Notes: generated by a model not told the origin, from the letters alone. Counted from the stretch's first letter, positions 7,078 through 16,246 are shown. The stretch is 32,857 nucleotides of DNA from a bacterium (GCA_021806945.1 JAKAPQ010000009.1:1-32857); one strand, 5' to 3'. Translations and numbers: made by a program.

Positions 7078-8250
7078 TCAACCGGCGTCGCTAGGAACGG
7101 GCGCCTCCGCGCGAAAGACACGAAGCGCCGCCGCTACCCCCGCGCCCGCGCGAATCGGCACGCCGAGTCCCAGTAGTTCGCACTCGATCGCGCCGAGCGC
7201 ACCTAGCACGTCGGCCTGGGACAGCTCGCCCATCGTGCCGATGCGCAGAATCTTGCCCTTCAACTCCGCCTGACCCCCGGACAGAACGATGCCGCGCTCT
7301 TCCCGCAACGCGCGTAACAAGCCGCCGGCGTCGATGCCGTCGGGGACGCGAGCCGCGACGACGGTCGGCGAATGCGCGCCCGGCTGCGAGAAGATCGAGA
7401 TGCCGAGCGCCTCGAGACCCGTGCGAATCGCACGTGCGTAGGTCTCCAGCCGCATCCAAACGTGGCGCGCGCCTTCGAGGCCATAGCGCTCCAGCGCCTC
7501 GTCCAGCGCGAAGTACGCGCTGACCGGCGGCGTCCACGGTGTCTGCCCTTGCCGCGCAAACTCGCGCGCTTTGAGCAGATCGAAATAAAAGCGCGGCATG
7601 GGATTGCGTTCGATTCGCTGCCAAGCCCGCGCTCCGACCGCAACCATCGCCAGTCCCGGAGGCGCGGCGAAGACTTTCTGCGGAGCCGTCACGACGACGT
7701 CGAATCCCCAGTCGTCCATTCGGAACTCCGAGGCTCCCATGCCGCTGACCGCGTCCACGATCGTGACCGCTCCGTGCTCGCGCGTCACCGCGGCGATTGC
7801 CGCCATGTCGTTTTGAACGCCGGTGGAGGTCTCGTTTTGCGTGAGCAGCACCCCCGCGATGCGCCGGCTTGCATCGGCTCTTAGGCGCTCGGCAAGTGCC
7901 TGTGGATCGAGCGCGTAGCCCGGCGCCGTCTCCAACGTCTCCACCTCGCAACCGTGAGTCTGGGCGATCGCGGCGAGACGGCGGCCGAAGAAGCCGACCG
8001 GGCAGGCAAGCAGTCTCTCCCCGGGTGCAAACGTACTCACGACCGCCGCTTCGAGGCCGCCCGTACCCGAGCAGCCAAGCAGCACGATCTCACCCGTCGT
8101 GCCGAAGACCGGGCGCAAGCGCTCCACCAGCCGCCCCTGCAGCGCTGCGAACTGCGGGCCGCGGTGGTCGATCATCGCCTGACCTGCAGCCGCGAGCACC
8201 GATTCGGCAACGGTTACGGGTCCAGGTATGAACAGAATATGTTTTCTCAC
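7078..8250 (-). CDS. Class V aminotransferase (serine/alanine-glyoxylate aminotransferase type)
   Basis: A 390-residue PLP enzyme of aminotransferase class V. It starts KHILFIPGPVTV, has the cofactor-phosphate segment GCSGTGGLEAA, the Asp in TIVDAVSGMGA and the Schiff-base Lys in TAPQKVFAAPPG. Relatives act on serine, alanine or glyoxylate; the amino donor cannot be fixed from sequence. GTG 8250 has a very good ribosome site (GGAGGGG, 7 nt upstream). Its place between leuA and pheA suggests a role in serine/glycine supply or as an amino-acid transaminase within the operon. I see no serA next to it. Confidence 0.85.
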   Translation of the reverse strand: MRKHILFIPGPVTVAESVLAAAGQAMIDHRGPQFAALQGRLVERLRPVFGTTGEIVLLGCSGTGGLEAAVVSTFAPGERLLACPVGFFGRRLAAIAQTHGCEVETLETAPGYALDPQALAERLRADASRRIAGVLLTQNETSTGVQNDMAAIAAVTREHGAVTIVDAVSGMGASEFRMDDWGFDVVVTAPQKVFAAPPGLAMVAVGARAWQRIERNPMPRFYFDLLKAREFARQGQTPWTPPVSAYFALDEALERYGLEGARHVWMRLETYARAIRTGLEALGISIFSQPGAHSPTVVAARVPDGIDAGGLLRALREERGIVLSGGQAELKGKILRIGTMGELSQADVLGALGAIECELLGLGVPIRAGAGVAAALRVFRAEAPVPSDAG

Positions 8251-8350
8251 GAAACGGCCCCTCCAATCGCGCCGTGCCGGCCTTTCGAGCCTTCGTGCCG
8301 TATCCTTTGCCGGCGAAACGTAACCGTTCCCGCCCGGAAGACGCTCCACA

Positions 8351-9520
8351 TCAGAGGGCCTCGCTTTGACGAACGTAGCCGACTTCCGTCGCCAAGCGGA
8401 TGAGATCGGCGTCGCGAACCGACCGTCGTTGCGCAGCAAACTCTTTGAATCGCTCTTCGAGGGCGTTACCACGCGACTCGTCGCCATGGAATCCGAGCCG
8501 CGCGGCCCGCTTCAGGAGCGCATGGCGGCCGGAGTTTCGGCCGAGCGGCAAGCTCGTTGCGACGCCTACCGAAGCCGGATCGACGATCTCGTAGGTCGTG
8601 CGCTCCTTCAGTACGCCGTCTTGATGGATGCCCGATTCGTGAGCGAACGCATTCTTGCCGACGATCGCCTTGTTTTTCTGGACGGGCATGTGCGTTGCCG
8701 CAGCGACCGTGCGTGAAAGCCGTTGCAATTTTGCCGCGTCGAAACGCGAGTCACACAAAAACAGGTCCCGTCTCGCACGCAGCGCGCAGACGATCTCCTC
8801 GAGACCGCAATTGCCTGCGCGCTCGCCGATACCGTTGATCGTGCATTCGACCTGCTGGACGCCTCTTTGAACCGCGGCCAGTGCGTTGGCCGTCGCCATC
8901 CCTAAGTCGTCGTGCGTGTGAACGCTCATCGTAACTTCTCCGGCGCGATCGACGTGATCGCGAAGATAGCCGATCAATTCGGAAAACTCGGCAGGCGTCG
9001 TGTACCCGACCGTATCGGGGACATTGATGATCGTGGCGCCGGCGGCGATCACGGCGGAGAATACCTGCGCCAGATATGCTGGGTCCGTGCGGGTCGCGTC
9101 CTCGGCGGAGAACTCAACCTCCGCGCAGCCTTTGCGCGCGTAACGCACGCTCTCGACGGCTAATTCAAGCGCGCTCGCGCGAGAGATGCACAACTTACGT
9201 TGTAAATGAATGTCTGAGGTCGCCAGAAAGACGTGAACGCGCGAGCGCTCGGTGCCGCGTAAACTCGTCACCGCCGCGTCGATATCTCCCCGGGTGCAGC
9301 GAGCGAGCGCCGCAACGCGAGAGGAGCGTACCGCTGCCGCGATCTGCGCGACGCTCTCTGCTACGACGGATGAGGCGGCCGGGAACCCCGCTTCGATCGT
9401 GTCCGCGCCCGCGGCATCGAGCATTTTAGCGATCCTCAAGCGTGCGCTCGCGCTCATCGCCGCGCCCGGCGACTGCTCGCCGTCACGTAAGGTCGTATCG
9501 AATATCTCGATCGCTCTCAC
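8351..9520 (-). CDS. leuA: 2-isopropylmalate synthase, short form without regulatory domain
   Basis: A 389-residue enzyme of the LeuA/homocitrate synthase family that condenses acetyl-CoA with 2-oxoisovalerate at the entry to leucine synthesis. Visible motifs are FDTTLRDGEQSPGA, the metal-binding HTHDDLGMATANALAA, and NGIGERAGNC. The protein ends about where the catalytic subdomains end; the roughly 120-residue C-terminal Leu-binding domain of standard LeuA is absent, and only 100 bp separate it from the next gene. Leucine feedback on the enzyme should therefore be missing. GTG 9520 has GAGGAG upstream. Citramalate or homocitrate synthase activity cannot be excluded from sequence. It is first in a four-gene string with its own attenuator. 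Confidence 0.85.
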   Translation of the reverse strand: MRAIEIFDTTLRDGEQSPGAAMSASARLRIAKMLDAAGADTIEAGFPAASSVVAESVAQIAAAVRSSRVAALARCTRGDIDAAVTSLRGTERSRVHVFLATSDIHLQRKLCISRASALELAVESVRYARKGCAEVEFSAEDATRTDPAYLAQVFSAVIAAGATIINVPDTVGYTTPAEFSELIGYLRDHVDRAGEVTMSVHTHDDLGMATANALAAVQRGVQQVECTINGIGERAGNCGLEEIVCALRARRDLFLCDSRFDAAKLQRLSRTVAAATHMPVQKNKAIVGKNAFAHESGIHQDGVLKERTTYEIVDPASVGVATSLPLGRNSGRHALLKRAARLGFHGDESRGNALEERFKEFAAQRRSVRDADLIRLATEVGYVRQSEAL

Positions 9521-9522
9521 GG

Positions 9523-9639
9523 CTAGTCATGCTCCTCGTTAAAGCAGAAGCCCCCGCCGGACGGGCGGGGGCTTCTGCTTGGTCGAATGATTATCGCGTT
9601 CTGCAGGGAGCAACCTCGACCGATCCGGACGACGGGCAT
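9523..9639 (-). CDS. Putative leuA leader ORF, leaderless
   Basis: A 38-codon ORF whose ATG is 8 nt after the -10 box, the same geometry as the three other leaders in this window. It begins MPVVRIG, has one Leu codon and reads AIII (ATA, ATC, ATT) directly before the hairpin. Unlike the other leaders it has no stop before the hairpin; it runs through it and ends in TAG 2 nt before the leuA GTG. Either this is a different coupled design, or one indel has altered the frame: a +1 shift would give a TAA just before the hairpin. I place lower confidence here. Confidence 0.4.
   Translation of the reverse strand: MPVVRIGRGCSLQNAIIIRPSRSPRPSGGGFCFNEEHD
9542..9580 (-). terminator. leuA attenuator hairpin (perfect 17-bp stem)
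   Basis: AAGCAGAAGCCCCCGCC (9542-9558) and its exact complement (9564-9580) enclose a 5-nt loop. On the leuA strand the hairpin is followed by only a short T-run (TTTAAC) and then by the GAGGAG ribosome site of leuA. The place and sequence style match the ilvB and ilvA attenuators. Confidence 0.75.
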
Positions 9640-9647
9640 CTTCGACT

Positions 9648-9677
9648 ACGCTATCACGGCGGCGCACGGCCGGTCAA
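9648..9677 (-). promoter_or_regulatory. leuA promoter
   Basis: On the minus strand: TTGACC (9677-9672), an 18-bp spacer and TAGCGT (9653-9648). The leader ATG follows after exactly 8 nt, so the transcript should begin at or within 2 nt of the ATG. Confidence 0.6.
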
Positions 9678-9680
9678 CGC

Positions 9681-9696
9681 ATTAACGAAGGTTAAT
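9681..9696. promoter_or_regulatory. TTAA tandem operator between leuA and proC promoters
   Basis: ATTAACGAAGGTTAAT reads both as a perfect inverted repeat and as two TTAA cores with 10-bp period. It lies 3 bp from the leuA -35 and 4 bp from the proC -35, so one bound protein could affect both. Similar boxes precede the ilvB and thrC promoters. Confidence 0.5.
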
Positions 9697-9700
9697 CCAT

Positions 9701-9730
9701 TTGACAGCCGCACGTTTTCTCTGGTATGGA
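9701..9730 (+). promoter_or_regulatory. proC promoter
   Basis: TTGACA (9701-9706), an 18-bp spacer and TATGGA (9725-9730), then 8 nt to the proC ATG at 9739. This is the same -10 to ATG distance as at the four leader ORFs. A GGAG overlapping the -10 could act as a ribosome site only if transcription began further upstream. Confidence 0.55.
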
Positions 9731-9738
9731 GAGTCATC

Positions 9739-10587
9739 ATGGAAAACGTAGGAATCATCGGACTGGGAACGATCGGCACGGCCATCGCGGAGGGCCTTCA
9801 CGCGGCGCTCCCGGATCTCGAGATTCTCGGGACGCGGCGCCAAGGCGCCATGCCGGCGTATGTAACACCGTGTGCCGGTAATCGCGAGTTGTTGCGACGG
9901 GCGCGGCTGGTCCTCTTCTGCATCAAGCCCCAGCACGCAACGGCGATCCTCGAGGACCTGCGTCCCGGACTCGGGCCCGAGCATCTCGTGGTTTCGACCT
10001 GTGCCGGGCTCGATATCGACACGCTCTGCAAACATGCCGGTAACGCGAAGGTCGCGCGGGCGATGCCGAATCTTCCATGTCAGATCGGCGAAGGGATGAC
10101 GGCGCTCTGCTTCCCGCCTGCCTGGACCGCAGCAGCGCGCGATCTCGTTACCCGTCTCTTCGATGCGATCGGCAAGACCGTCGTCGTCGAAGAGCGGCAT
10201 TTCGATGCCGTAACGGCGCTCAGCGGATGCGGGCCGGCGTACGTCTACACGATCATCGAGGCCCTGAGCGACGGCGGCGTGAAGCAAGGCCTGCCCAGGG
10301 ATATCTCTAAGCTGCTCGCCGCGCAGACGGTTCTCGGCTCCGCGCAGCTCGTTTTGAGCACGCATCTTCACCCCGCGGAGCTGCGCGACCGCGTGGCCAC
10401 GCCGGCCGGCTGCACGATCGACGCGCTCGCGTGCCTGGAGGACGGGCGTCTGCGGGGCACGCTGATCTCCGCGGTCGCGGCGGCGGCCGAGCGGAGCGCC
10501 GTTCTCACGCGTATAGCAGCCAGCGCTCGCGCCACCGATTCTGACCGCGCGTCGCGTTCAGGTACGCCAGGCGCAGAGATGCCGTAA
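9739..10587 (+). CDS. proC: Pyrroline-5-carboxylate reductase
   Basis: A 282-residue enzyme for the last step of proline synthesis, reducing pyrroline-5-carboxylate with NAD(P)H. It has the Rossmann motif GIIGLGTIGTAIAEG at the N-terminus, CIKPQ, RAMPNLPCQIGEG, and the C-terminal ALSGCGPAYVYTIIEAL and TPAGCTIDAL segments typical of ProC. ATG 9739 begins right at the Rossmann fold and fits the promoter. It is divergent from leuA and convergent with ilvE; its last 83 bp lie antisense to the ilvE 3' end. Confidence 0.93.
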   Translation: MENVGIIGLGTIGTAIAEGLHAALPDLEILGTRRQGAMPAYVTPCAGNRELLRRARLVLFCIKPQHATAILEDLRPGLGPEHLVVSTCAGLDIDTLCKHAGNAKVARAMPNLPCQIGEGMTALCFPPAWTAAARDLVTRLFDAIGKTVVVEERHFDAVTALSGCGPAYVYTIIEALSDGGVKQGLPRDISKLLAAQTVLGSAQLVLSTHLHPAELRDRVATPAGCTIDALACLEDGRLRGTLISAVAAAAERSAVLTRIAASARATDSDRASRSGTPGAEMP

Positions 10588-11422
10588 TCGGGCGTGCAGC
10601 CGGGAACTGCGCGCCGTCGACCTCGGAGATTGGCATGACCTCCGATGCAGTGCCGGTGAAAAACGCCTCGTCGGCACCGAGAAAGGCGTCGACCGTGAGC
10701 GTTTCGATGCGCACGCCGATGCCGAGATCGCGCGCCAAGTCGATCACCGTAGCCCGCGTGATTCCAAGGAGCACGTCGGCGGATTCATCGTTCGTATAGA
10801 GCACGCCGTCGCGTACGATGAAGACGTTCTCGCCACTGCCTTCGGCGATCTCTCCGCGGTCGTTGAGGAGTATCGCCTCGTCGAAACCGCGCCCGAATGC
10901 CTCCTGCAAGGCCAAAATCGAATTGGTATAATGCCCGCTCGCCTTCACGGTGGATGGAAGCGACCGCGACGGCGTTTTTTGAAATGGTGAGATCGTCACG
11001 CGTGCGCCGCGCGGATCGTCACCGATCAGGGACCCGTTCAGCGACCGAAGCGCGATCAAGACACGCGTCGGGCAATTGTCGCGCGGGGCAAGCGAGATGC
11101 CGTTTTGGCCGAAGAAGACCAGCGGCCGGATGTAGCCGGACGAGAACGCGTTGGATTTCAGCGTCTCCACGACCGCTTCACAAAGGTCGCGAACCGTAAA
11201 CGGGATAGCGAGCCCGTAAACCTCGGCCGAGCGAAAGAGGCGCTCGACGTGATCGCGTAACCGGAAGACAGCCGTTCCCCAGGCCGTTTCGTAGGCGCGT
11301 ATTCCCTCGAACACCGCCGACCCGTAGTGCAGCGCGTGCGTGAACGGCTGGATCGCAACGTCGTCAGCGTCGCGAATCGCACCATCGAACCAGACGAATT
11401 CGCGCTGCGCCGATGCGATCAT
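10505..11422 (-). CDS. ilvE: Branched-chain amino acid aminotransferase
   Basis: A 305-residue fold-type IV PLP aminotransferase, last step of Val, Leu and Ile synthesis. It has FEGIRAYET near the N-terminus, the PLP Lys in [25 protein letters not shown] and the [10 protein letters not shown] segment. The start ATG 11422 overlaps the ilvD stop by 4 bp. It is the last gene of ilvBNCDE, and its 3' end overlaps proC coding sequence on the opposite strand. Confidence 0.94.
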   Translation of the reverse strand: MIASAQREFVWFDGAIRDADDVAIQPFTHALHYGSAVFEGIRAYETAWGTAVFRLRDHVERLFRSAEVYGLAIPFTVRDLCEAVVETLKSNAFSSGYIRPLVFFGQNGISLAPRDNCPTRVLIALRSLNGSLIGDDPRGARVTISPFQKTPSRSLPSTVKASGHYTNSILALQEAFGRGFDEAILLNDRGEIAEGSGENVFIVRDGVLYTNDESADVLLGITRATVIDLARDLGIGVRIETLTVDAFLGADEAFFTGTASEVMPISEVDGAQFPAARPITASLRLAYLNATRGQNRWRERWLLYA

Positions 11423-13098
11423 CGAAGATGACGCGCGCTCGTCACCGCGCCGTCCGCGGCGGACCCGACGAGTGCAACGTATTTTGCAAACACCCCACCG
11501 GCATAGCGCCCTAGCGGAGCAACCCAACTCTGCAGGCGTTCGCGCAGCAAAGCGTCCTCGACCGCGACGTCGATGCGGCGTGCTGCGATATCGATCGTGA
11601 TGACGTCGCCGTCGCGCAATGCCGCAATCGGCCCGCCGACCGCAGCTTCGGGCGCGACGTGGCCGAGCATGAATCCGCGCGTGCCGCCGCTGAACCGACC
11701 ATCGGTGACCAGGGCTACGTCGGGGCCGAGGCCGGCACCCACGATCGCGCCGGTAACCCCGAGCATTTCGCGCATCCCCGGGCCGCCTTTGGGCCCTTCG
11801 TAGCGAATGACGAGCACGTCGCCCGCGACGATGCGTCCTTCCATCACGGCACGCATGGCGTCTTCTTCGCAATCGAAGACGCGCGCCGGCCCCTCGTGTC
11901 GCGTCCGCGTGAAGCCGGCGAATTTCATGATCGCGCCGTCCGGCGCGACGTTGCCGCGCAAGACCGCCAGGCCCCCATTAGGTTTGAACGGACGACCGGC
12001 CGTGGCGATGACGCCCTGTCCCGGCGACTCGACGACGGTCGCCACGGCTTGCTCGAGCGTCGTTCCATGCGCAGTGGCAGCCCCGCCATGGACGAGATTA
12101 CCCTCGACGAGGCGCTTGATGATGAGCGCCGTTCCGCCGGCCCGGTCCACGTCGAGCGCGACATACTGTCCGGCCGGGCGAAGATCGGCGATGACCGGCG
12201 TCTGCCGGCTGATGCGATCGAACTCATCCAACTTCAAAACGACGCCGGCTTCCCGCGCAATTGCGATGAGATGCAGTACGGCATTCGTCGAACCCCCGGT
12301 GCCCGTCACGAGCGCGATTGCATTTTCGAAGGCTTCTCGCGTCAACAGATCGCGCGGCACCACGTTTCGCTCCAGCAGGTCCATGACGAGCGCTCCGGCT
12401 GCGCGCCCGACCTGCTCGCGGCGCATATCGGTCGCACCGACGCTCGAACTTCCTAGCGGGGAGAGACCGAGCATCTCGAGCGCCATAGCCATCGTGTTGG
12501 CCGTATATTGGCCGCCGCATGCGCCGGCGCCGGGACAGGCGCGGTCTTCGATGCGTTTGAGTTGCGCCTCATCGATCGTGCCTGCCCCACAAGCGCCGAT
12601 CGCCTCGAACACGTCGACGATCGTCAAATCGCGGCCGTCGAGATTTCCCGGAGCGATCGGGCCGCCGTAAAGCACGACCGACGGGACGTTTAAGCGAGCG
12701 AACGCCATCGCGGCCGCGGGAATCGTCTTGTCGCAGCCGACCAGCCCGATCATCGCATCGAACAGATAGCCGTGCCCACAGAGTTCGATCGAATCCGCGA
12801 TCACTTCACGCGAGACCAGCGAGGCCTTCATGCCCTCGGTGCCCATCGCGATTCCATCGCTGATGGCGATCGTGTTGAATTCCATCGGCGTTCCGCTGGC
12901 AGCACGAACGCCGGCCTTCACGTGTTCGGCGAGTTCGCGCAGGTTGTACCCGCACGGCATCGTCTCCGCCCACGTGTTGGCGATGCCGACGATCGGCTTT
13001 GCCAGATCGCCGTCGGTGAACCCGATCGCCTTGAACATCGCTCGCGCCGCGGCGCGCTGAGGCCCCTGCGTGAGCGCTGCGCTTCGAGATTTCAACAT
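11419..13098 (-). CDS. ilvD: Dihydroxy-acid dehydratase
   Basis: A 559-residue Fe-S dehydratase converting dihydroxyvalerate-type intermediates to 2-oxo acids for Val, Leu and Ile. The three cluster Cys candidates are in [16 protein letters not shown] and [14 protein letters not shown]-terminal signatures include [24 protein letters not shown] 13098 overlaps the ilvC stop region by 7 bp; the longer open frame upstream lies within ilvC and is not coding. Confidence 0.96.
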   Translation of the reverse strand: MLKSRSAALTQGPQRAAARAMFKAIGFTDGDLAKPIVGIANTWAETMPCGYNLRELAEHVKAGVRAASGTPMEFNTIAISDGIAMGTEGMKASLVSREVIADSIELCGHGYLFDAMIGLVGCDKTIPAAAMAFARLNVPSVVLYGGPIAPGNLDGRDLTIVDVFEAIGACGAGTIDEAQLKRIEDRACPGAGACGGQYTANTMAMALEMLGLSPLGSSSVGATDMRREQVGRAAGALVMDLLERNVVPRDLLTREAFENAIALVTGTGGSTNAVLHLIAIAREAGVVLKLDEFDRISRQTPVIADLRPAGQYVALDVDRAGGTALIIKRLVEGNLVHGGAATAHGTTLEQAVATVVESPGQGVIATAGRPFKPNGGLAVLRGNVAPDGAIMKFAGFTRTRHEGPARVFDCEEDAMRAVMEGRIVAGDVLVIRYEGPKGGPGMREMLGVTGAIVGAGLGPDVALVTDGRFSGGTRGFMLGHVAPEAAVGGPIAALRDGDVITIDIAARRIDVAVEDALLRERLQSWVAPLGRYAGGVFAKYVALVGSAADGAVTSARHLR

Positions 13099-14111
13099 AC
13101 GCGAAACTTCAACTCTTCGTCCTGCGGCGCCAGCCACGGCATCAGCGCCCGCAAACGTTCTCCGACCTGCTCGATCGGATGCGACCGCGCGGCGTCGCGG
13201 AACCGGTCGAATCCTCCGGAGCCGGCCGCATGTTCTCGCACCCATTCGCGCGCGAAGCTCCCGTCCTGAATCTCGCCGAGCACCGCTCGCATGGCCTTGC
13301 GCACCTCTTCTCCGATGATGCGCCGTCCGCGCGTATAGTCGCCGTACTCGGCGGTGTTACTGATCCCCTCACGCATGCCACCGATACCCCGTTCGTGCAT
13401 GAGATCGACGATCAGCTTGAGTTCGTGCAAACATTCGAAGTACGCCATCTCCGGCGCGTAGCCCGACTCCACGAGTGTCTCAAAACCCGCCGTAACGAGC
13501 GCCGAGACGCCGCCGCACAGCACGGCCTGCTCTCCGAAAAGATCGGTCTCGGTTTCGTCTTTGAAGGTCGTTTCGAGGATCCCCGCACGCCCGCCGCCGA
13601 TGGCACCGGCGTACGCGAGCGCCAGCTCGCGCGTGTTGCCCGAAGGATCTTGGTGTACGGCGATCAAGCAAGGAGTGCCGCGCCCTGCTTCATATTCCGA
13701 ACGCACGAGCCGCCCGGGGCTCTTCGGGGCGACCATGAACACGTTGGCGTTTTTCGGTGGGACGACCGTCCCGAAATGGATGGCGAAGCCGTGTGCGAAC
13801 GCAAGATAAGCGTTCGGGCGCAAACGGTCGCCGACGGAGTGCAAATAGACCGACGGTTGTTCTTCGTCGGGAACCAACAGCATGACGACATCGGCCATCG
13901 CAGTTGCTTCCTCGACGCTCGCGTAGCGCAAACCGTCTTCGCGTGCGATTGCTTCGGATCGCGAATGCGCGCGCAAACCCACGACGACGTCGGCGCCGGA
14001 GTCGTGCAGGTTACACGCGTGGGCGCGTCCCTGACTGCCGTAGCCGATCACGGCAATCGTCTTTTGCGAGAGCACGCGGCGGTCCACATCGCGGTCGTAG
14101 AATACGTTCAT
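13092..14111 (-). CDS. ilvC: Ketol-acid reductoisomerase, class I
   Basis: A 339-residue NADPH- and Mg2+-dependent enzyme that isomerises and reduces acetolactate or acetohydroxybutyrate. It has [13 protein letters not shown] (dinucleotide binding), the metal and substrate residues in [17 protein letters not shown], and the knotted C-terminal domain of the short class I form. ATG 14111 overlaps the ilvN stop (ATGA). Confidence 0.96.
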   Translation of the reverse strand: MNVFYDRDVDRRVLSQKTIAVIGYGSQGRAHACNLHDSGADVVVGLRAHSRSEAIAREDGLRYASVEEATAMADVVMLLVPDEEQPSVYLHSVGDRLRPNAYLAFAHGFAIHFGTVVPPKNANVFMVAPKSPGRLVRSEYEAGRGTPCLIAVHQDPSGNTRELALAYAGAIGGGRAGILETTFKDETETDLFGEQAVLCGGVSALVTAGFETLVESGYAPEMAYFECLHELKLIVDLMHERGIGGMREGISNTAEYGDYTRGRRIIGEEVRKAMRAVLGEIQDGSFAREWVREHAAGSGGFDRFRDAARSHPIEQVGERLRALMPWLAPQDEELKFRVC

Positions 14112-14323
14112 GGATTGTTCTCCTTGTCTTCCCGAGCGAGTTTGTCTATTTGCATACGCAGACGTGCGAGCGCTTCGGAGGGGCCGTCGAGATGGATACG
14201 AACGCGAAACGAACCATCGCGCTGCAATGCTTCCACACGCGTGTAGACGCAGCCGAATCGGTGCGCAAGATGAATGAGACGCGCGAGGATCCTACCGTCG
14301 CGTACGTTCAACGCTGCAATCAT
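14108..14323 (-). CDS. ilvN: Acetolactate synthase small subunit, ACT domain only
   Basis: Only 71 residues, a single ACT-like domain ([20 protein letters not shown], then [10 protein letters not shown]). Standard IlvN is about 160 residues with an extra C-terminal domain; this is closer to the short IlvM type. It lies between ilvB and ilvC with 4-bp overlaps on both sides, which is the main evidence for its identity. Such subunits activate the large subunit and may carry Val feedback; the short form may be less sensitive. Confidence 0.75.
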   Translation of the reverse strand: MIAALNVRDGRILARLIHLAHRFGCVYTRVEALQRDGSFRVRIHLDGPSEALARLRMQIDKLAREDKENNP

Positions 14324-16020
14324 CGCTCCGCCTCCATCATCTCGTGCATCGCCTGGCCGGCCGGAACGATCGGCCAGACGTTCTCCTCGGGATAGCAGGC
14401 GCAGTGCAGCAGCATCGCCGACGGATGCGCGATCAGCCGTTGGAGAGCGCCGGCGAGATCTTCCGGTGCCCGTACCGATTCCGCGCGTATCCCGTACGCG
14501 TGCGCGATCTCGCAGAACTCCGGGTTATCGCTCAGGTTGGTCGCCGAATAACGGGCGTCGTAGAACAACTGCTGCCATTGCCGCACCATACCGAGGTTGC
14601 GGTTGTCGATGAGCACGATCTTTACCGGCAGATCGTAGCGCCGAATCGTCGCCAGCTCGGCGAGCGACATTTGAAATCCACCGTCTCCGACGATCGCCAC
14701 CACCGGGCGCCCCCCAGGCACAAACGCCGCCCCGATCGCCGCGGGAAGGCCGAAACCCATCGTACCCAGCCCCGCGGAGGTCAGAAAATTGCGTGGATGC
14801 GCCGGGCGCGCCCGCTGCGCGGCCCACATTTGATGCTGGCCCACATCGGTTGCCACGATGGCGTCCGGCGCTAGCCGTTCGAAGAGTTCGCCGATTGCAT
14901 CGGTAGCGCTGAGCCTCCCCGATTGAGATCGGTCGCGCGGCAGTGATCCTCCGAGCGCGCGCACGCGCTCGCACCAGTCGTCGAAGGTGGGAATCTGCTG
15001 CCCATCGAGCGCCGCGACCAGTTCGCGGAGCGTTTCGCGCAGATCGCCGTGCAGGCACACGTCCGCGCGAACGATCTTTCCGAATTCGCTGCTGTCGATA
15101 TCGGCATGAACGATCTTCGCGCCGGGGGCGAAGCGATTGGGCGGCCCCGTCACGCGGTCGTCGAACCGCATGCCAAAAGCCAAGATGAGATCGGCCTGCG
15201 CGACGGCGAGATTGGCGGCTTTCCATCCGTGCATTCCGAGCATCCCGAGAAAGCGTTCGTCCTGCGGATCGGCGGCGCCCAATCCGTTGATCGTCGCCGC
15301 GTGCGGCAGGCGCACCCGCTCGCAGAAGCGCCGGTAGACCGCGCTCGCATCCGCAGCACGCACGCCGCCGCCGATTATCGCAACGGGCTGCCGTGCGCTG
15401 CGAATCAATTCGACGGTCGCGGTAACCGCCGCGTGCGACGCACGGGGCAATGTCCTCGAACCAAGCGAACGAATCGGCGTCGAATCCTCCGGAACGATCG
15501 TCTTCAAGACGTCGGTCGGCAGATCGAGTAACACGGGTCCCGGGCGTGGTCCGCGCGCCAATCGAAACGCCGTCCGCAGCGCGGGCAAGAGATCGCGCGC
15601 GTTGCGCACGACGAGGTTGCGTTTGGTGATCGCATGCGTAATTGCGGTAATGTCGGCTTCTTGAAAGCCGTCGGTTCCCATCAGGGTAGTGCTGACCTGG
15701 CCCGTGATGGCGACGAGTGGAATGCTGTCCATCATGGCATCGAGGATCCCGGTAACGAAGTTTGTGGCACCGGGACCAGACGTCGCCACGCAGACGCCGA
15801 CCTTGCCGCTAGCGCGTGCGTATCCGCCCGCTGCAAATACCGCCGCAGCCTCGTGGCGAACCAGAACGTGGCGAAGCCGGTGTCCGAACAGCGCATCGTA
15901 AAGCGGCATGATCGCGCCGCCCGGGTAGCCGAAGATCACCTCGACGCCCTCGGCCCAAATCGCGTCGAGAATGACCCGCGCGCCGGTACGCTGGGCTTGC
16001 TCGGCTCGCTCGGCAATCAC
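14320..16020 (-). CDS. ilvB: Acetolactate synthase large subunit
   Basis: A 566-residue TPP enzyme. It has GYPGGAIMPLYDAL with VRHEAAAVFAAGGYARA (the catalytic Glu), the FAD-region GMRFDDRVTG, and the TPP motif GDGGFQMSLAEL ending at NRNLGMVRQWQ. It starts Val/Leu/Ile synthesis from pyruvate or 2-oxobutyrate. GTG 16020 has GAGGGGAG 5 nt upstream. It is first in the ilvBNCDE operon and lies after a leader peptide and attenuator. Confidence 0.96.
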   Translation of the reverse strand: MIAERAEQAQRTGARVILDAIWAEGVEVIFGYPGGAIMPLYDALFGHRLRHVLVRHEAAAVFAAGGYARASGKVGVCVATSGPGATNFVTGILDAMMDSIPLVAITGQVSTTLMGTDGFQEADITAITHAITKRNLVVRNARDLLPALRTAFRLARGPRPGPVLLDLPTDVLKTIVPEDSTPIRSLGSRTLPRASHAAVTATVELIRSARQPVAIIGGGVRAADASAVYRRFCERVRLPHAATINGLGAADPQDERFLGMLGMHGWKAANLAVAQADLILAFGMRFDDRVTGPPNRFAPGAKIVHADIDSSEFGKIVRADVCLHGDLRETLRELVAALDGQQIPTFDDWCERVRALGGSLPRDRSQSGRLSATDAIGELFERLAPDAIVATDVGQHQMWAAQRARPAHPRNFLTSAGLGTMGFGLPAAIGAAFVPGGRPVVAIVGDGGFQMSLAELATIRRYDLPVKIVLIDNRNLGMVRQWQQLFYDARYSATNLSDNPEFCEIAHAYGIRAESVRAPEDLAGALQRLIAHPSAMLLHCACYPEENVWPIVPAGQAMHEMMEAER

Positions 16021-16036
16021 CGCATCTCCCCTCTTC

Positions 16037-16070
16037 CAAGAAAAAGGCCCCTCGCCGGACCGGCGGGGGC
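16037..16070 (-). terminator. ilvB attenuator terminator
   Basis: On the minus strand GCCCCCGCC pairs with GGCGAGGGGC (one bulge) around a 5-nt loop, followed by CTTTTTCTT. This is a textbook intrinsic terminator, placed between the leader stop codon and the ilvB ribosome site. Confidence 0.85.
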
Positions 16071-16095
16071 TCCTGCGTCTTTCTTCATCAGAGTC

Positions 16096-16179
16096 TTACG
16101 CAAAGGCCGATCTGCACGGATCCGAATGGAACGGCCTAGTAAGGAGTACGCGTACGAGGAGTCGAGTCGCTATCGGCAT
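16096..16179 (-). CDS. ilvB leader peptide (27 residues), leaderless
   Basis: The ORF begins MPIATRLLVRVLLTR and stops with TAA 25 nt before the terminator stem. Residues 3-13 contain one Ile, four Leu and two Val codons, the three end products of the pathway. When charged tRNAs are scarce the ribosome would stall there and prevent terminator formation. The ATG lies 8 nt after the -10 box, so the message has little or no 5' untranslated region. The design resembles enterobacterial ilv leaders, but the peptide itself looks unrelated. Confidence 0.85.
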   Translation of the reverse strand: MPIATRLLVRVLLTRPFHSDPCRSAFA

Positions 16180-16187
16180 GTGCAGGA

Positions 16188-16216
16188 ACCGTATCATGCG
16201 CGCCCCAGCGCGTCAA
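16188..16216 (-). promoter_or_regulatory. ilvB promoter
   Basis: On the minus strand: TTGACG (16216-16211), a 17-bp spacer and TACGGT (16193-16188), then 8 nt to the leader ATG. It follows directly after the lysC gene. Confidence 0.65.
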
Positions 16217-16230
16217 CGAATCCGGTGCAT

Positions 16231-16246
16231 ATTAATCGGGATTAAC
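16231..16246. promoter_or_regulatory. TTAA tandem operator upstream of ilvB
   Basis: ATTAATCGGGATTAAC carries two TTAA cores with 10-bp period, 14 bp upstream of the ilvB -35. It overlaps the last codons and stop of lysC, so part of the match could come from coding constraint. Confidence 0.45.

Noticed and set aside
9442-9738. Open frame extending proC upstream by 99 codons
   Set aside because: It runs through the leuA start, attenuator hairpin and both promoters; ProC homology begins at ATG 9739.
11659-12670. Overlapping plus-strand frames opposite ilvD
   Set aside because: Two long frames with Arg/Ser-rich composition and no motif; ilvD on the other strand explains the sequence.
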